Shown piece after piece: positions 36,837 through 46,662 of a DNA stretch of 64,000 bases (position 1 is the stretch's first letter; the number at the start of each line of letters is the position of its first letter). Both the position numbers and the translations under genes were made by a program. Source of the DNA: Sphingobacterium rhinopitheci (GTDB lineage: Bacteria; Bacteroidota; Bacteroidia; Sphingobacteriales; Sphingobacteriaceae). Location: NCBI RefSeq assembly GCF_022627575.1, contig NZ_JADEYQ010000001.1, forward strand, positions 434,001 to 498,000, read 5' to 3'. Under the pieces are notes generated by a model. That model was not told the DNA's origin, made no database searches, and saw nothing but the letters and a program-made list of their open reading frames with translations.

Positions 36837-38273
36837 CTATATATAATTTAATTGTTTAAGTTTTTCCTTAAAAAGAGAATATTGTAGCTCGTAGCTAGCT
36901 ACGAAATCAGAATTTGGAAGGATTGTTTTTTCAATATGTGTCATCTGCTTTGCGGCCTCCGTCAATGAAGAGTAATACGTATTGGACGCCGCCATTATTG
37001 CAGCTCCTAAAGCACCACTTGCATCTTTACATTTATAAATCGGAACATTCAATACTGAAGCACGAATTTTCAACCAAAGGTCACTTTTACTAGCACCACC
37101 TGCAGTATATACAGCATCTACTTTTTCAGTTGACAATTGTTCAATTATTTCATATGCTAGCCTTTCGATAAAAGCTACGCCTTCCATATTTGCAGCAAAC
37201 AGCTCAACATTTGATTCTACATCGGGGACTATTTCTCTTGCCTCAATGGACATAATGGGATATCGCTCTCCTTTTTGCTTCAAAGGCCAAGCAATTTTTC
37301 CGGTAGGAATTAATTTCTCAGCACTACTATTAAGAGCTTCTAAATCCGTTTTAAAATCCAATGACACCCAATCAGCGCCAGTATTACTCGCACCACCAGG
37401 CATCCAATATCCTTCGGGATGCCGATGACTGTATAGTCGCCCCAATTTGTCTACTACTTGATTCTTTGTTACGCCTTTTATTACTAAAGTGGTACCGATC
37501 GTTGTATTCCAATCACCAGGATTAACGGCGCCGGAAGCCATTTGACTAGCACAGCCATCTGTTATTCCTACTACGACATCAATTTGCCCTAGCCCCCATT
37601 TTTGGGCTAAATGAAGATCTAATTTTCCAATAACAGAGCCTGAAGGAACTACATCTTGCAGCCATTTATGTTTAATTCCTAATTCCCTTTCTATATAATC
37701 TGGCCACAATAATGATTCTAAATTATAGCCAGATTTTAAGACATTTGTATAATCCGTAGTTTTATAGTTGCCAGATAGTTTACCTACAATAAAATCCGAA
37801 GCATGAATAAATAGTGCTATTTCTTCTATCTTGCTAGGGAAATTTTCAATATACCAAAGCATTTTAGTGATACCACTAGAAGCATTAAATCCAGTATATC
37901 CATCAGGATTATATTGGCAAGCCAATTCTTTAATTCGTTTACCTTGATCAGCAGAACGAGGATCGCTATACATAATCGCCTTATGCAAAGGATTATTATT
38001 TTTATCTATGGGAATAATGGTTCCTGAGGTAGATGTTACAGACAATGCTTTGATCGCTGATTTATCAACCTGATCACTTAAATTGGAAATGATTTCATTA
38101 ATTATGTCAAGACAATCACGCCACCATATTTCGGGCGACTGCTCCTCTCTAAATCCTTCATCCAAAGAAAATGTGCGCGTGCCACTTCCTATTAGCCTAC
38201 CAGCTTGATCAACTAGAATAACACGTGCCCCCTGCGTACCTACATCAACACCAAAAAAATATGAATTTTCCAT
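36837..38273 (-). CDS. FGGY-family carbohydrate kinase (first)
   Basis: 478-residue ATP-dependent sugar kinase of the FGGY family (xylulokinase/gluconokinase branch). The N-terminal phosphate-binding loop is FFGVDVGTQGARVILVD (residues 6-21). Conserved segments are ITDGCASQMASGA and TTIGTTLVIKG in the middle, and the C-terminal ATP-binding loop AVYTAGGASKSDLWLKIRASVLNVPI with GALGAAIMAA. It starts one base after the stop of the other FGGY gene (adjacent). Cytoplasmic. FGGY enzymes act on C3-C7 sugars and polyols, and the exact substrate cannot be inferred. It is not a near duplicate of the neighbouring kinase: the two share only family motifs. Confidence 0.88.
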   Translation of the reverse strand: MENSYFFGVDVGTQGARVILVDQAGRLIGSGTRTFSLDEGFREEQSPEIWWRDCLDIINEIISNLSDQVDKSAIKALSVTSTSGTIIPIDKNNNPLHKAIMYSDPRSADQGKRIKELACQYNPDGYTGFNASSGITKMLWYIENFPSKIEEIALFIHASDFIVGKLSGNYKTTDYTNVLKSGYNLESLLWPDYIERELGIKHKWLQDVVPSGSVIGKLDLHLAQKWGLGQIDVVVGITDGCASQMASGAVNPGDWNTTIGTTLVIKGVTKNQVVDKLGRLYSHRHPEGYWMPGGASNTGADWVSLDFKTDLEALNSSAEKLIPTGKIAWPLKQKGERYPIMSIEAREIVPDVESNVELFAANMEGVAFIERLAYEIIEQLSTEKVDAVYTAGGASKSDLWLKIRASVLNVPIYKCKDASGALGAAIMAASNTYYSSLTEAAKQMTHIEKTILPNSDFVASYELQYSLFKEKLKQLNYI

Positions 38274-39716
38274 CTACGAAACTTGCTTAAAAGTCTTACG
38301 TGCTTTTTGCCATTCTAAGTACAACTGATGAAACTGCTCTTGATCCTGTGGAATAGTTTCTTCCAAAAGGTCAGGCGTAGTAGTAGTAACTCCTAAAGCA
38401 TCATTACAAATAAAAACACCTCCCAAAACTGAGGCCTGTCTAAAAGTAGTCCGTATACGAATATTTTTCCCTAGTAGATTGGCCAAAAATTGGCGTAATT
38501 TTCGGCTTTCTACACCACCACCACAAGCCCAAATATAGCTTTCTTGGTGTTCAGAAACATCACATAAGAATTTATAATTTTCATATATTGAACAAGCTAT
38601 ATCCCACAATATTGAAAAAACAAAGCTACCACGTGTTAACTGATGTGAAACAGGAGCATTAAATATAAAGCCACCTTTGATCAGGGGTTCATCTTCATCA
38701 GCTATCAAAGACCCTAAAGATGCTATACACTGAATATAAGTTGTTTCTTCAAGTTCTTTTTCAATGACTTCGTACCCTTCATTGGGATAAAAAATCTCCT
38801 TTAAGCGTTGATAATTTAACCCCGTTACACCAGCATTAGCTTCAAGAATAAAATTACTTTGATCTATATGGCGGCTTGTCCATGTACGTTGATTAGCATC
38901 TTTTTCATACTGATCTACAATCTTAATAATTGGAGTAGTGGTACCAGAGACGATGACTACATCATTGGGAGAAGGCTCCATACTTCTAATCGCTAACTGC
39001 GTATCGCCACCACCAACAACGACTATGGCATCTGTATTTATTTGCAAATGCTGAGCCACAGAAGATAATATTGGTCCTAATATAGTTCCCGAATCCTTTA
39101 GTGGAGGTAAAATACTGCTAGAAAGATGAAATAAATCAGATAGCTCAGTGGACCATTTCTTCTTTTCCACATCATACAATAATGTTTCAGAAGCCTGCGA
39201 ATGTTCATAGCCCTGGACAGCAGAAAATTTATATTGAATCCAATCTGAAATACTCATTACAGCAGCAATTCTTTCGAATATCAAAGGATATACTTCACGT
39301 ATACCAATCAATTTGAATGCTGAGAATAAAGAAGTAGGATATCTACCGGACAATTCATACACTTTGTCTTTGTCTACTAAATTGCTTTCCCACTTGCGTC
39401 CACGGTGATCGATATTAGGCATACCCAATAGTGATCTTCCATCTTCATCTATTACGACAATTCCCTCACGCTGACTCGTCGCAGTAATAGCCAATATATC
39501 AACATCACCAGCTTCTGCTAATGCTACTTTTGAAAGCGAAAGTATTTGATTCCAAAGTACTTCGGGCTCAAAATAAATCGACTCTTCATATTTAGTATCA
39601 GTGATATAATGTACATTTTCACGTGTAATGCCTAATATATCACCATCAGGAGTAACAACAGCAACACGAGCATTCCCTGTGCCAATATCAATAATTAGAT
39701 ACGCTTTTCTAGACAT
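38274..39716 (-). CDS. FGGY-family carbohydrate kinase (second, LsrK-like)
   Basis: 480-residue FGGY-family kinase with the N-terminal motif LIIDIGTGNARVAVVTPDGD (residues 7-26) and the C-terminal ATP loop YIWACGGGVESRKLRQFLANLLG. Other conserved pieces are GMPNIDHRGRKWE and VVSGTTTPIIKI. The overall pattern resembles the LsrK/autoinducer-2 kinase-like branch and other FGGY kinases of unknown specificity. No lsr transport or processing genes (lsrABCDFG) are near, so an AI-2 role is not supported. It sits between the dehydrogenase gene (2-base gap) and the first kinase gene. The pair of different kinases in one operon implies two phosphorylated intermediates or a heteromeric enzyme. Confidence 0.84.
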   Translation of the reverse strand: MSRKAYLIIDIGTGNARVAVVTPDGDILGITRENVHYITDTKYEESIYFEPEVLWNQILSLSKVALAEAGDVDILAITATSQREGIVVIDEDGRSLLGMPNIDHRGRKWESNLVDKDKVYELSGRYPTSLFSAFKLIGIREVYPLIFERIAAVMSISDWIQYKFSAVQGYEHSQASETLLYDVEKKKWSTELSDLFHLSSSILPPLKDSGTILGPILSSVAQHLQINTDAIVVVGGGDTQLAIRSMEPSPNDVVIVSGTTTPIIKIVDQYEKDANQRTWTSRHIDQSNFILEANAGVTGLNYQRLKEIFYPNEGYEVIEKELEETTYIQCIASLGSLIADEDEPLIKGGFIFNAPVSHQLTRGSFVFSILWDIACSIYENYKFLCDVSEHQESYIWACGGGVESRKLRQFLANLLGKNIRIRTTFRQASVLGGVFICNDALGVTTTTPDLLEETIPQDQEQFHQLYLEWQKARKTFKQVS

Positions 39717-39718
39717 AA

Positions 39719-40729
39719 TTAATTCCCTTTAGTAGCTTCTAAAATCGTTTTATTCACCAACTGTTTAATAGTCTTGTTCCCAAGGTGGAAAAACTCTCTT
39801 AAATTGTTGTTCATAATAAAAGCATGATGATCTTCTACTTCATGTGTTGCACCAGCAATATGTGGAGTAGCAATAACATTTTTATGTAATATCATCTTAT
39901 AATCAATTTCATCTGGAGGCTCATTATAAAATACATCCAGTACAGCCCCGCGAATTTTATCTCCCTCTATTACAGCTAATAAATCCTCTCTATTAACGAC
40001 CACTGATCGTGCCGTATTAACGAATATTGCATCTGGTTTAAGTAATGAAAGATACTTTTGATCTATCATACCTTCGGTTTCTGTTGTCACAGGCAAATGA
40101 ATACCAACGACATCACACACCGCGAATAATTCGGTAAGTTCAACTTTTTTAAAGTCTTTATTTGGATCGGTATAATAAGGGTCATAATAATAAATTTCAG
40201 CAGGGAAATTAACTAGCATACGCGCGATAAATTGTCCGACAGCGCCAAAACCTACCATTCCTACTTTCTTACCGGCCAATTCATTTCCTTTGAATTCAAG
40301 ATAAGAAGTATGAGCCCCAGCCGCCCAGTTTTTACCTTCCAACCATTGTATTGCAGGAATAGTATTACGCAATAATGTAATCACATTAGCGATAAACATC
40401 TCTGCTACAGCTTGAGCATTTCTCGCAGGGGTATTGAAAACAGGTATCCCTAATTCAGTAGCAACAGCCAGATCAATATTGGAAGGAGTACCTCTGCATA
40501 TACCAACAAATTTCAAGTTAGGAAAAGCATGTAAAACATCATTCGTTATCTCATCATGTTCCGAAATCAAAGCATCTGCTCCAGTCTCCTGCAACAACGA
40601 TATTAATTCTGTAGGATTATAAGCCCTTCCATTGGGTTTCCATGGTTTATATATAATCTGATCAAATAACCCTTCCAGTTCTTCTAAAGCACTTTTATTC
40701 TCATAAGGAGCGGTAAGTAATACTTTCAT
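39719..40729 (-). CDS. D-isomer-specific 2-hydroxyacid dehydrogenase
   Basis: 336-residue NAD(P)-dependent dehydrogenase of the D-3-phosphoglycerate dehydrogenase/hydroxypyruvate reductase family. The Rossmann loop GFGAVG is at residues 160-165. The catalytic arginine is R241 (NTARSVV), the glutamate E270 (FYNEPPDE) and the histidine H290 (ATPHIAGAT), so all three are present. It lacks the ACT domain of SerA, so a role in serine synthesis is unlikely. It probably interconverts a 2-keto acid and a 2-hydroxy acid in the sugar-acid pathway of this block. The 12-base repeat ATAATTGGTTAA occurs upstream of its start. Confidence 0.9.
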   Translation of the reverse strand: MKVLLTAPYENKSALEELEGLFDQIIYKPWKPNGRAYNPTELISLLQETGADALISEHDEITNDVLHAFPNLKFVGICRGTPSNIDLAVATELGIPVFNTPARNAQAVAEMFIANVITLLRNTIPAIQWLEGKNWAAGAHTSYLEFKGNELAGKKVGMVGFGAVGQFIARMLVNFPAEIYYYDPYYTDPNKDFKKVELTELFAVCDVVGIHLPVTTETEGMIDQKYLSLLKPDAIFVNTARSVVVNREDLLAVIEGDKIRGAVLDVFYNEPPDEIDYKMILHKNVIATPHIAGATHEVEDHHAFIMNNNLREFFHLGNKTIKQLVNKTILEATKGN

Positions 40730-40754
40730 AATATTCTTGTGATTTTCTTAAAAT

Positions 40755-40766
40755 ATAATTGGTTAA
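40755..40766 (-). repeat. 12-base motif, copy 1
   Basis: ATAATTGGTTAA on the plus strand (TTAACCAATTAT on the coding strand), 25 bases upstream of the dehydrogenase start and overlapping the MFS stop codon region. Further copies lie at 41996-42007 and 46663-46674. Confidence 0.5.
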
Positions 40767-41989
40767 TCTAATTTTGCTTTATCAATAGTTATAAACCTCG
40801 TTAAAACAGCACTTACTAAGTATAAGCCCGCTAATACCCAAATAACACCAGCGCTACCAATAGTACCTATTAATATCCCTACTAATGCTGGTCCAATAAA
40901 AACAGGTAATCCTGCACCAAGATTCAAAATAGCCATCGCAGCACCTTTATCCTCTTTTACCAAGGAGGGCACTAATGCAGAAAGAGGTACATATCCAGCT
41001 AATAAAGCTCCCCAAGCGATACCTGCAGCCATGACCGCCCAATAACTACCATCAAACCAAATCGGGGCATAATAAAATAAAACGGTGGTTATAGCACATC
41101 CAACACCACCAAACCATATAATAGTATTTTGCCAGCCTAATCGATCCCCGACAAAGCCGAATATGAGATTGAAAATAATATTACTCGTAAATATGGTACC
41201 CCAAATCTGTAACCACTCTTTGGTATCAAAACCATGTTCAGCCATATACAAAGGCAAAAAAACAGGAAAAGCAAACTGTGCTGTTGTATTAATAACCCGT
41301 ACAATCCCCCCTAATAGTACTTTGGGTTCTTTCTTGACAATAGTCAGACCATTCAACCATTCACCAGATTTGGACGCATTTGCCGGCTTCGTTTCAAACT
41401 TATCTTTATTCATCACTAAAGCGAAGAAAGCACCAACCAAGACCCACAAAATAGAGCTCCATAGTGTATTTTCATAGCCAAATCTTTCTAAAGCCCAGCT
41501 CGAATAATAGGCACCTAATACATTTAAACCACCGGTAAATACAAACCAAAACCATCCAACAGCTCTACCCAGCATATTTTGTGGCGCTTTATAAGTAACC
41601 CAAACCATAAAAGAGTATGCGAATAAAGGATAACCAAATCCACGGATAGCATAAAATAGAAGCATGGAGCTATAATCAAGTTTGGCCATGCCCATACTTA
41701 CGAATCCTATAGTTCCAATTATATACAACAATAAACCCATAAGCATGGATTTTCTAGGACCATAACTCTCTGCCAAAACACCCGAGAACCAGGATGATAT
41801 AGCTATTGTAATGCCATAAACTGTAAATAATGTTGCTGATTGCTGAATTGACATCCCATGTTCTACGAGATATGGACTCAGCCAGCCCTGCTCAACACCA
41901 TCTCCCATCATGAATATTAAAATTCCTAGGTAGCCCCATTTGAGATTATTCGGCATCCCAATTCTTTGGGAAAATGTTAAATTGCTCAT
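40763..41989 (-). CDS. MFS transporter, RbtT/DalT/CsbX-type polyol permease
   Basis: 408-residue inner-membrane permease with 12 hydrophobic segments. The first segment ends in the group's hallmark DGVEQGWLSPYLVEHG (about residues 31-46), and the segment GVLAESYGPRKSML is the MFS A-type loop (GxLaDrxGrk). Members of this group transport polyols such as ribitol and D-arabitol, so the block's substrate may be a polyol, sugar or sugar acid. It follows a strong terminator after susD2, but its own promoter-like region (42001-42030) and repeat copy 2 precede it. A 33-base gap separates it from the dehydrogenase gene. Confidence 0.86.
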   Translation of the reverse strand: MSNLTFSQRIGMPNNLKWGYLGILIFMMGDGVEQGWLSPYLVEHGMSIQQSATLFTVYGITIAISSWFSGVLAESYGPRKSMLMGLLLYIIGTIGFVSMGMAKLDYSSMLLFYAIRGFGYPLFAYSFMVWVTYKAPQNMLGRAVGWFWFVFTGGLNVLGAYYSSWALERFGYENTLWSSILWVLVGAFFALVMNKDKFETKPANASKSGEWLNGLTIVKKEPKVLLGGIVRVINTTAQFAFPVFLPLYMAEHGFDTKEWLQIWGTIFTSNIIFNLIFGFVGDRLGWQNTIIWFGGVGCAITTVLFYYAPIWFDGSYWAVMAAGIAWGALLAGYVPLSALVPSLVKEDKGAAMAILNLGAGLPVFIGPALVGILIGTIGSAGVIWVLAGLYLVSAVLTRFITIDKAKLD

Positions 41990-41995
41990 AATTGT

Positions 41996-42007
41996 ATAAT
42001 TGGTTTA
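41996..42007 (-). repeat. 12-base motif, copy 2
   Basis: ATAATTGGTTTA on the plus strand, 6 bases upstream of the MFS start. It differs from copies 1 and 3 at one position. Next to it lies the inverted repeat ACTAC-TAAT-GTAGT (42009-42022). Confidence 0.5.
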
Positions 42008-42064
42008 TACTACTAATGTAGTGTTATTTTACTAAAAAAAAGATTATTAAAGAAAAAAAAAGAT

Positions 42065-42109
42065 AAATAAAAAAAGATGTAATACTAAGTATTACATCTT
42101 TTTTTATTT
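42065..42109 (-). terminator. Strong hairpin terminator after susD2, inside the DeoR block
   Basis: Perfect arms (AAATA7-type flank, core GATGTAAT/ATTACATC) around ACTAAGT, with T7 after. It lies 16 bases after the susD2 stop and separates SusC/SusD from the MFS and enzyme genes on the same strand. Confidence 0.88.
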
Positions 42110-42125
42110 AAAAGGCAGTAAAAAT

Positions 42126-43523
42126 TTAATAGCCTAGATTTTGACTCAAACGACCAGCACTAGCATCTATTTGTGCTTGAGGAACTGGGAACAATAAAAA
42201 ACTATCTTTGAAAGTATAGGGTAGACCAGATGCTGAATTTTCACGTTGTCCACCAAAATTCTTCACCGACATCACTTGAGTAGCCATACCAGTACGCACT
42301 AAATCAAACCATCTTAAATTTTCGAAAGCAAACTCTATTCTTCTCTCATCCATCAATTTATCCTGAAACTGTTCCTTGCTAGCTAGATCGGTAAACATTA
42401 ACTCATTGAGTCCACTCCTTTTCCGTACGGTATTCATCAATTGCAATGCATCGGTAGCAGGATAGCTCAAATTATTTAATGCTTCAGCTTTCATTAAGAG
42501 TACATCAGCATAGCGCAAAATAATAATTCTAACATTAATAGTATTATCATTATTTACTAATGTATTATGTATTTTTTTGCTATAAAATGTATTAATCGCT
42601 GTGGGTGCTACATTGAAATTAAGCCTTGGATCATTTTTATAGTAATTCATCAAATCATAAGAAGCAGTATTGTCATAATCATGGTTGACATTACTAAAAG
42701 GATAACCCTCCGAATTAGTTCCTGATTTGAAATTAATAACAAATATATTTTCTTGACTTACTTTCCTCGTATCAAAAAATGTTTCGTAATCCGTATCAAG
42801 TTGATACAAATTTGAATGAATAACCTTATCCGCATATTCAACGACATTAGTATATTCTTTAGTATGAAGATATATACGAGCCAACAGTGCTTGAGTAGCA
42901 CCTTTGGTGGCTCTACCTTGGTCCGCAGCAGCATAGCTAAGTGGCAATAGAGCCTCAGCTATCTTTAGATCAGCGATAATTTGAGTTAATATCTCCGCTT
43001 TCTTATCTCTTACTTTTTCAATATGGGAAATAGGATTTTTTGTTTCATCCAAAATTAAGGGTACATCGCCCCAAATCTGAACCAGATAAAAATAAACTAA
43101 CGATCTCAAAAATAAAGCTTCTCCTTTACGTTGATTTTTCTTTTCCTCCGGAATAGTCACTCCTTCCATACGGCTTAAAACAATATTTGCACGTTGTACA
43201 GCAGCATAAGAGGCTGTCCAAAACCTATTCAAATAGGTATTGTTTGTAGCTAAGTTAAAATTATCAAAATTAGCATTAGCTCCACCGTTAGGTGTTGTAG
43301 CAAAATTGTATGAGTTATCAGAAGTTATTTCACCAAATAAATCCAAATAAGCAGGGCGTACCAACGTTTGTACACCATCATATACAGCGACCACGGCTTG
43401 ATCTATCTCTTGCTCTGTTTTATAAAAATTCTCCACACTATTATCTGACAAGGGAGTCACATCGATAAATGAAGAACAGGAAGAGAATAAAAATAATGCG
43501 ATATATAATTGTATGTTTTTCAT
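42126..43523 (-). CDS. SusD/RagB-family outer-membrane lipoprotein (second)
   Basis: 465-residue surface lipoprotein. The signal ends in FSSC with lipidated C16, followed by SSFIDVTPLSDNSVENFYKTEQEIDQAVVAVYDGVQ, a typical SusD opening. Conserved segments are GEALFLRSLVYFYLVQIWGDVPLI, ATKGATQALLARIYL, RYADVLLMKAEALN and MDERRIEFAFENLRWFDLVRTG, the C-terminal SusD motif. It binds the nutrient over the SusC channel encoded 3 bases upstream. It is the last gene before the terminator at 42065. Given the permease and kinases downstream, the ligand may be a small sugar, polyol or oligosaccharide containing one. Confidence 0.95.
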   Translation of the reverse strand: MKNIQLYIALFLFSSCSSFIDVTPLSDNSVENFYKTEQEIDQAVVAVYDGVQTLVRPAYLDLFGEITSDNSYNFATTPNGGANANFDNFNLATNNTYLNRFWTASYAAVQRANIVLSRMEGVTIPEEKKNQRKGEALFLRSLVYFYLVQIWGDVPLILDETKNPISHIEKVRDKKAEILTQIIADLKIAEALLPLSYAAADQGRATKGATQALLARIYLHTKEYTNVVEYADKVIHSNLYQLDTDYETFFDTRKVSQENIFVINFKSGTNSEGYPFSNVNHDYDNTASYDLMNYYKNDPRLNFNVAPTAINTFYSKKIHNTLVNNDNTINVRIIILRYADVLLMKAEALNNLSYPATDALQLMNTVRKRSGLNELMFTDLASKEQFQDKLMDERRIEFAFENLRWFDLVRTGMATQVMSVKNFGGQRENSASGLPYTFKDSFLLFPVPQAQIDASAGRLSQNLGY

Positions 43524-43526
43524 AAT

Positions 43527-46500
43527 TTAAAAAGTTATATTAAATCCAAAATTGAATGATTTACTAACAGGGTAATTCCCAAACTCTTCCCCAGGAGTAA
43601 GTGCACTATTAAAATTGCTAGAAACTTCTGGATTATAGCCTGAATAATTAGTCCATGTAAAAGGATTTAACATGGCTACATACACCCTTAAATTGTTTAT
43701 CTTCATTCTAGAAACCAATGATTTTGGCAACCTATAGCCTAATGTAATATCGCGAACACGCACAAATGATGCATCTTCCAGCTGCCAACTAGAGGCTCTA
43801 GTATGTGTTGCCGAACCAACAGCCCAAACAGGACGCGGAGCACTTTCATCTAGATATACAGACAGATTATTGCCCCATGCTTCAGCTAAATAACGGTGCA
43901 TGGTATTAATAACATGGAATTTTTGTTTAGAATAAAGACTTACATTCAAATCAAAATCAGTGTATTGATACCCTACATTAAATCCAAATTCAAATTTGGG
44001 AAGATTAGAACCTAATATTACCCGATCCGATGCATTCACCACCCCATCATTATTAGTATCTTGATAAATAAAATCACCAACTTTTTGATTTCCAAACTTA
44101 GCTAAATCAGCTACTTCTTGTTCATTTTGAAATTTACCTATAACCTTATATCCAAAAAAAGAACCTATAGCATGTCCTATTCTCGTAATATGAGAATCCG
44201 TAAGACCTCCTGAAGAAATAATTTGCTGCTGACCAGGCCCCAATTCTAACACTTCATTTATATTCTTTGAAATATTAAAACTCAAGCTAAGCTTACTTTT
44301 TTCTGTAAATTCGTGCTTATAGCTTAGTCCAAGTTCTATCCCTTTATTAGATAATGAGCCTATATTCTGTAATGACTCTGTATATCCCGAACTGGACGGA
44401 ACAGGTACATTTAGTAGTAAATCAGTCGTCTTAGAAGTATAGTAATCCATGTTTATGGTTAAGGAATTCCACAATTGTGCGTCAAAGCCAAAATTGTATG
44501 TACTTGTAGTCTCCCAAGACAATTCTTCATTAGGGGAGCTCGAAGGATACAAGCCTGCCAATACATTATCACCGATAGTATATTTACCATTTGTACTCAA
44601 CAAAGACATAGATCCATAATAAGGAATATCATTATTTCCAGCTACTCCATAACTAGCTCGCACCTTTAAATCATTGATCAAGTCCTTTGCAAAGAAATCT
44701 TCTTCGGATATACGCCATGCTGCTGAAGCAGATGGAAAGACCCCCCATTTAGATTTCTTACCAAATTTTGAAGAACCATCTGCTCGCAATGTAGCCATAA
44801 ATAAATAACGACTATCGTAGGCATATGAAACACGAGAAAAGTAAGACAGCATCTTCCATTCACGCATTTGTTCGTTGGAGTAACGATCTTGAGAAGTATT
44901 AATCGTGGTCACATTATCAGTAGCAAAATTACGTCCTTCAGCAGTACTATTTTTATTAATTTCACGTTGAACAGAATTACCAATTACGACATTTAGGTCA
45001 TTCTTACCAAAGTCAGCAGTATACTCCAAAGAATTGTCCCATAATATATTAGATATAGTAGAGTTAAAAACTTCACCAAAGTTAAAATAACTCGTTGGAG
45101 CCTTTTCTGTACGATAACTCAAAGATTTAGGTCTATAATATTTTCTGTTAGTATATCCAAAATTACCACCAACAATAGATTTGAACTTCAAATTTTTCAA
45201 TAATGAGATCTCGAGATCAGTATTAAAAATCATATTATACTGATTCATTCTATTCTGTACCATATTAGCCAGAGCAAGTGGATTTTGGAATTGCACTACA
45301 TTAGATTCACCAGACCACAAAGTTTCATACAACTTGTCAACAGCAAAAGAACCATCTTCATTGTATGCGGGTATATTTGGAAGCGACATTAATACACCTA
45401 TCACGAGTCCTTCGTCACCCCAATTTTTTTCAGACCTTGCTAAATTATTATTAATATAGGTTGGGTTCAAATTAACACCCAATTTGACATAGTCACTTAA
45501 TTTAAAATCTACATTAACCCTAGCACTATAACGTTCAATTCCTGAATTGGGGATAATACCTTGTTGATTTAAATAACCCAATGAAGTATAATAGTTGGCT
45601 TTCTCACTGTTACCACCTATAGATACATCATAATTCTGAGAAAAGGCATCACGGTAAAATTCATCTTGCCAATCGGTATTTACGAGCCCTTGCTCCCCCT
45701 GCACATAGGGAAGCATAAACAAAGGATAACGATCATCTATAGTACGAATAGAAAGCGGGTCAGTCACTTTATTGCGCAAAGGATCTTTGCTTACCCATCC
45801 TATATCGCGAGCATTGACCATATAATTAGCTAATTCGTAAGCATCCATTACGTCTACTTTTTTTGCCAATTTGGAAGTGCCTAGGTAAGCATTCAAATTT
45901 ACCGTAGGCTGTTCACCTTTACCTTTTTTTGTTGTTATAATAACGACACCATTTGCACCTCGAGAACCATATATAGCAGTTGCTGCAGCATCTTTCAATA
46001 TCTGAATATCCAATATATCAGCAGGATTGATATTATTGAGCGGATTGACGGTATAATTAAAGTTATTCCCCCCTTGATTAAATCTATCGCTTGAATTCGT
46101 TGACAATGGCAAACCATCTACTACATATAATGGAGAAGTTCCCCCTGTAATAGAACCTACACCACGAATATTAATAGCTACCCCACCTCCTGGAGCACCA
46201 TTGCTCTGACTAATATTAACACCTGCTACTTTTCCAGCTATAGCTTGATCAAAACTAACGACAGGTTTATCTTCTAATTCTGCAGCACCTACAGTAGTAA
46301 TAGAACTGGTCAAATTTTTTCTTTTTAGTGAACCATATCCGACAACAACAACCTCATCAATATTTTTATTGTCTGCCGCCAAATGAATACTCAAGGACTT
46401 CTGCTGTCCGAGTTCCACGGTTTTAGAACTATAGCCTACGCTACTGATAACAATAAATTGACCGGGCAAACCTTCAATAGAAAATTGACCTGCTTTATCT

Positions 46501-46661
46501 GTCGTTGTATTTTTAGTAGGAATATCACGAAAACTCACCGTCGCTCCCGTAATTGGGATTTGAGATTCATTCATTACTGTTCCTCTAAAAATTATTGCAG
46601 ATTGTCCAAAGGCATTACATGACAATAATGCCATACATAGGTAAAATAATATTTTCCTCAT
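43527..46661 (-). CDS. SusC/RagA-family TonB-linked outer-membrane channel (second)
   Basis: 1,044-residue TonB-dependent channel. A signal peptide (about 1-19, ending SCNAFGQ) precedes a carboxypeptidase-D regulatory-like domain (GTVMNESQIPITGATVSFRDI). The SusC motif DEVVVVGYGSLKRKNLTSSI follows, then the plug with LYVVDGLPL and LDIQILKDAAATAIYGSRGANGVVIITTKKG, and the barrel. It forms a pair with susD2 (3-base gap). It is divergent from the DeoR-type regulator across 151 bases, which suggests regulation by it. The 12-base motif (copy 3) lies directly upstream of the start. Confidence 0.95.
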   Translation of the reverse strand: MRKILFYLCMALLSCNAFGQSAIIFRGTVMNESQIPITGATVSFRDIPTKNTTTDKAGQFSIEGLPGQFIVISSVGYSSKTVELGQQKSLSIHLAADNKNIDEVVVVGYGSLKRKNLTSSITTVGAAELEDKPVVSFDQAIAGKVAGVNISQSNGAPGGGVAINIRGVGSITGGTSPLYVVDGLPLSTNSSDRFNQGGNNFNYTVNPLNNINPADILDIQILKDAAATAIYGSRGANGVVIITTKKGKGEQPTVNLNAYLGTSKLAKKVDVMDAYELANYMVNARDIGWVSKDPLRNKVTDPLSIRTIDDRYPLFMLPYVQGEQGLVNTDWQDEFYRDAFSQNYDVSIGGNSEKANYYTSLGYLNQQGIIPNSGIERYSARVNVDFKLSDYVKLGVNLNPTYINNNLARSEKNWGDEGLVIGVLMSLPNIPAYNEDGSFAVDKLYETLWSGESNVVQFQNPLALANMVQNRMNQYNMIFNTDLEISLLKNLKFKSIVGGNFGYTNRKYYRPKSLSYRTEKAPTSYFNFGEVFNSTISNILWDNSLEYTADFGKNDLNVVIGNSVQREINKNSTAEGRNFATDNVTTINTSQDRYSNEQMREWKMLSYFSRVSYAYDSRYLFMATLRADGSSKFGKKSKWGVFPSASAAWRISEEDFFAKDLINDLKVRASYGVAGNNDIPYYGSMSLLSTNGKYTIGDNVLAGLYPSSSPNEELSWETTSTYNFGFDAQLWNSLTINMDYYTSKTTDLLLNVPVPSSSGYTESLQNIGSLSNKGIELGLSYKHEFTEKSKLSLSFNISKNINEVLELGPGQQQIISSGGLTDSHITRIGHAIGSFFGYKVIGKFQNEQEVADLAKFGNQKVGDFIYQDTNNDGVVNASDRVILGSNLPKFEFGFNVGYQYTDFDLNVSLYSKQKFHVINTMHRYLAEAWGNNLSVYLDESAPRPVWAVGSATHTRASSWQLEDASFVRVRDITLGYRLPKSLVSRMKINNLRVYVAMLNPFTWTNYSGYNPEVSSNFNSALTPGEEFGNYPVSKSFNFGFNITF

Positions 46662-46662
46662 A

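Noticed and set aside
38274..39716. Autoinducer-2 (Lsr) quorum-sensing locus
   Set aside because: Only an LsrK-like kinase is present. There is no LsrABCD transporter, LsrF/G enzyme or LsrR, and the context is catabolic.
39719..40729. 3-phosphoglycerate dehydrogenase for serine synthesis
   Set aside because: The ACT domain is absent and no serC/serB lies near. A block-specific 2-hydroxyacid role is more likely.
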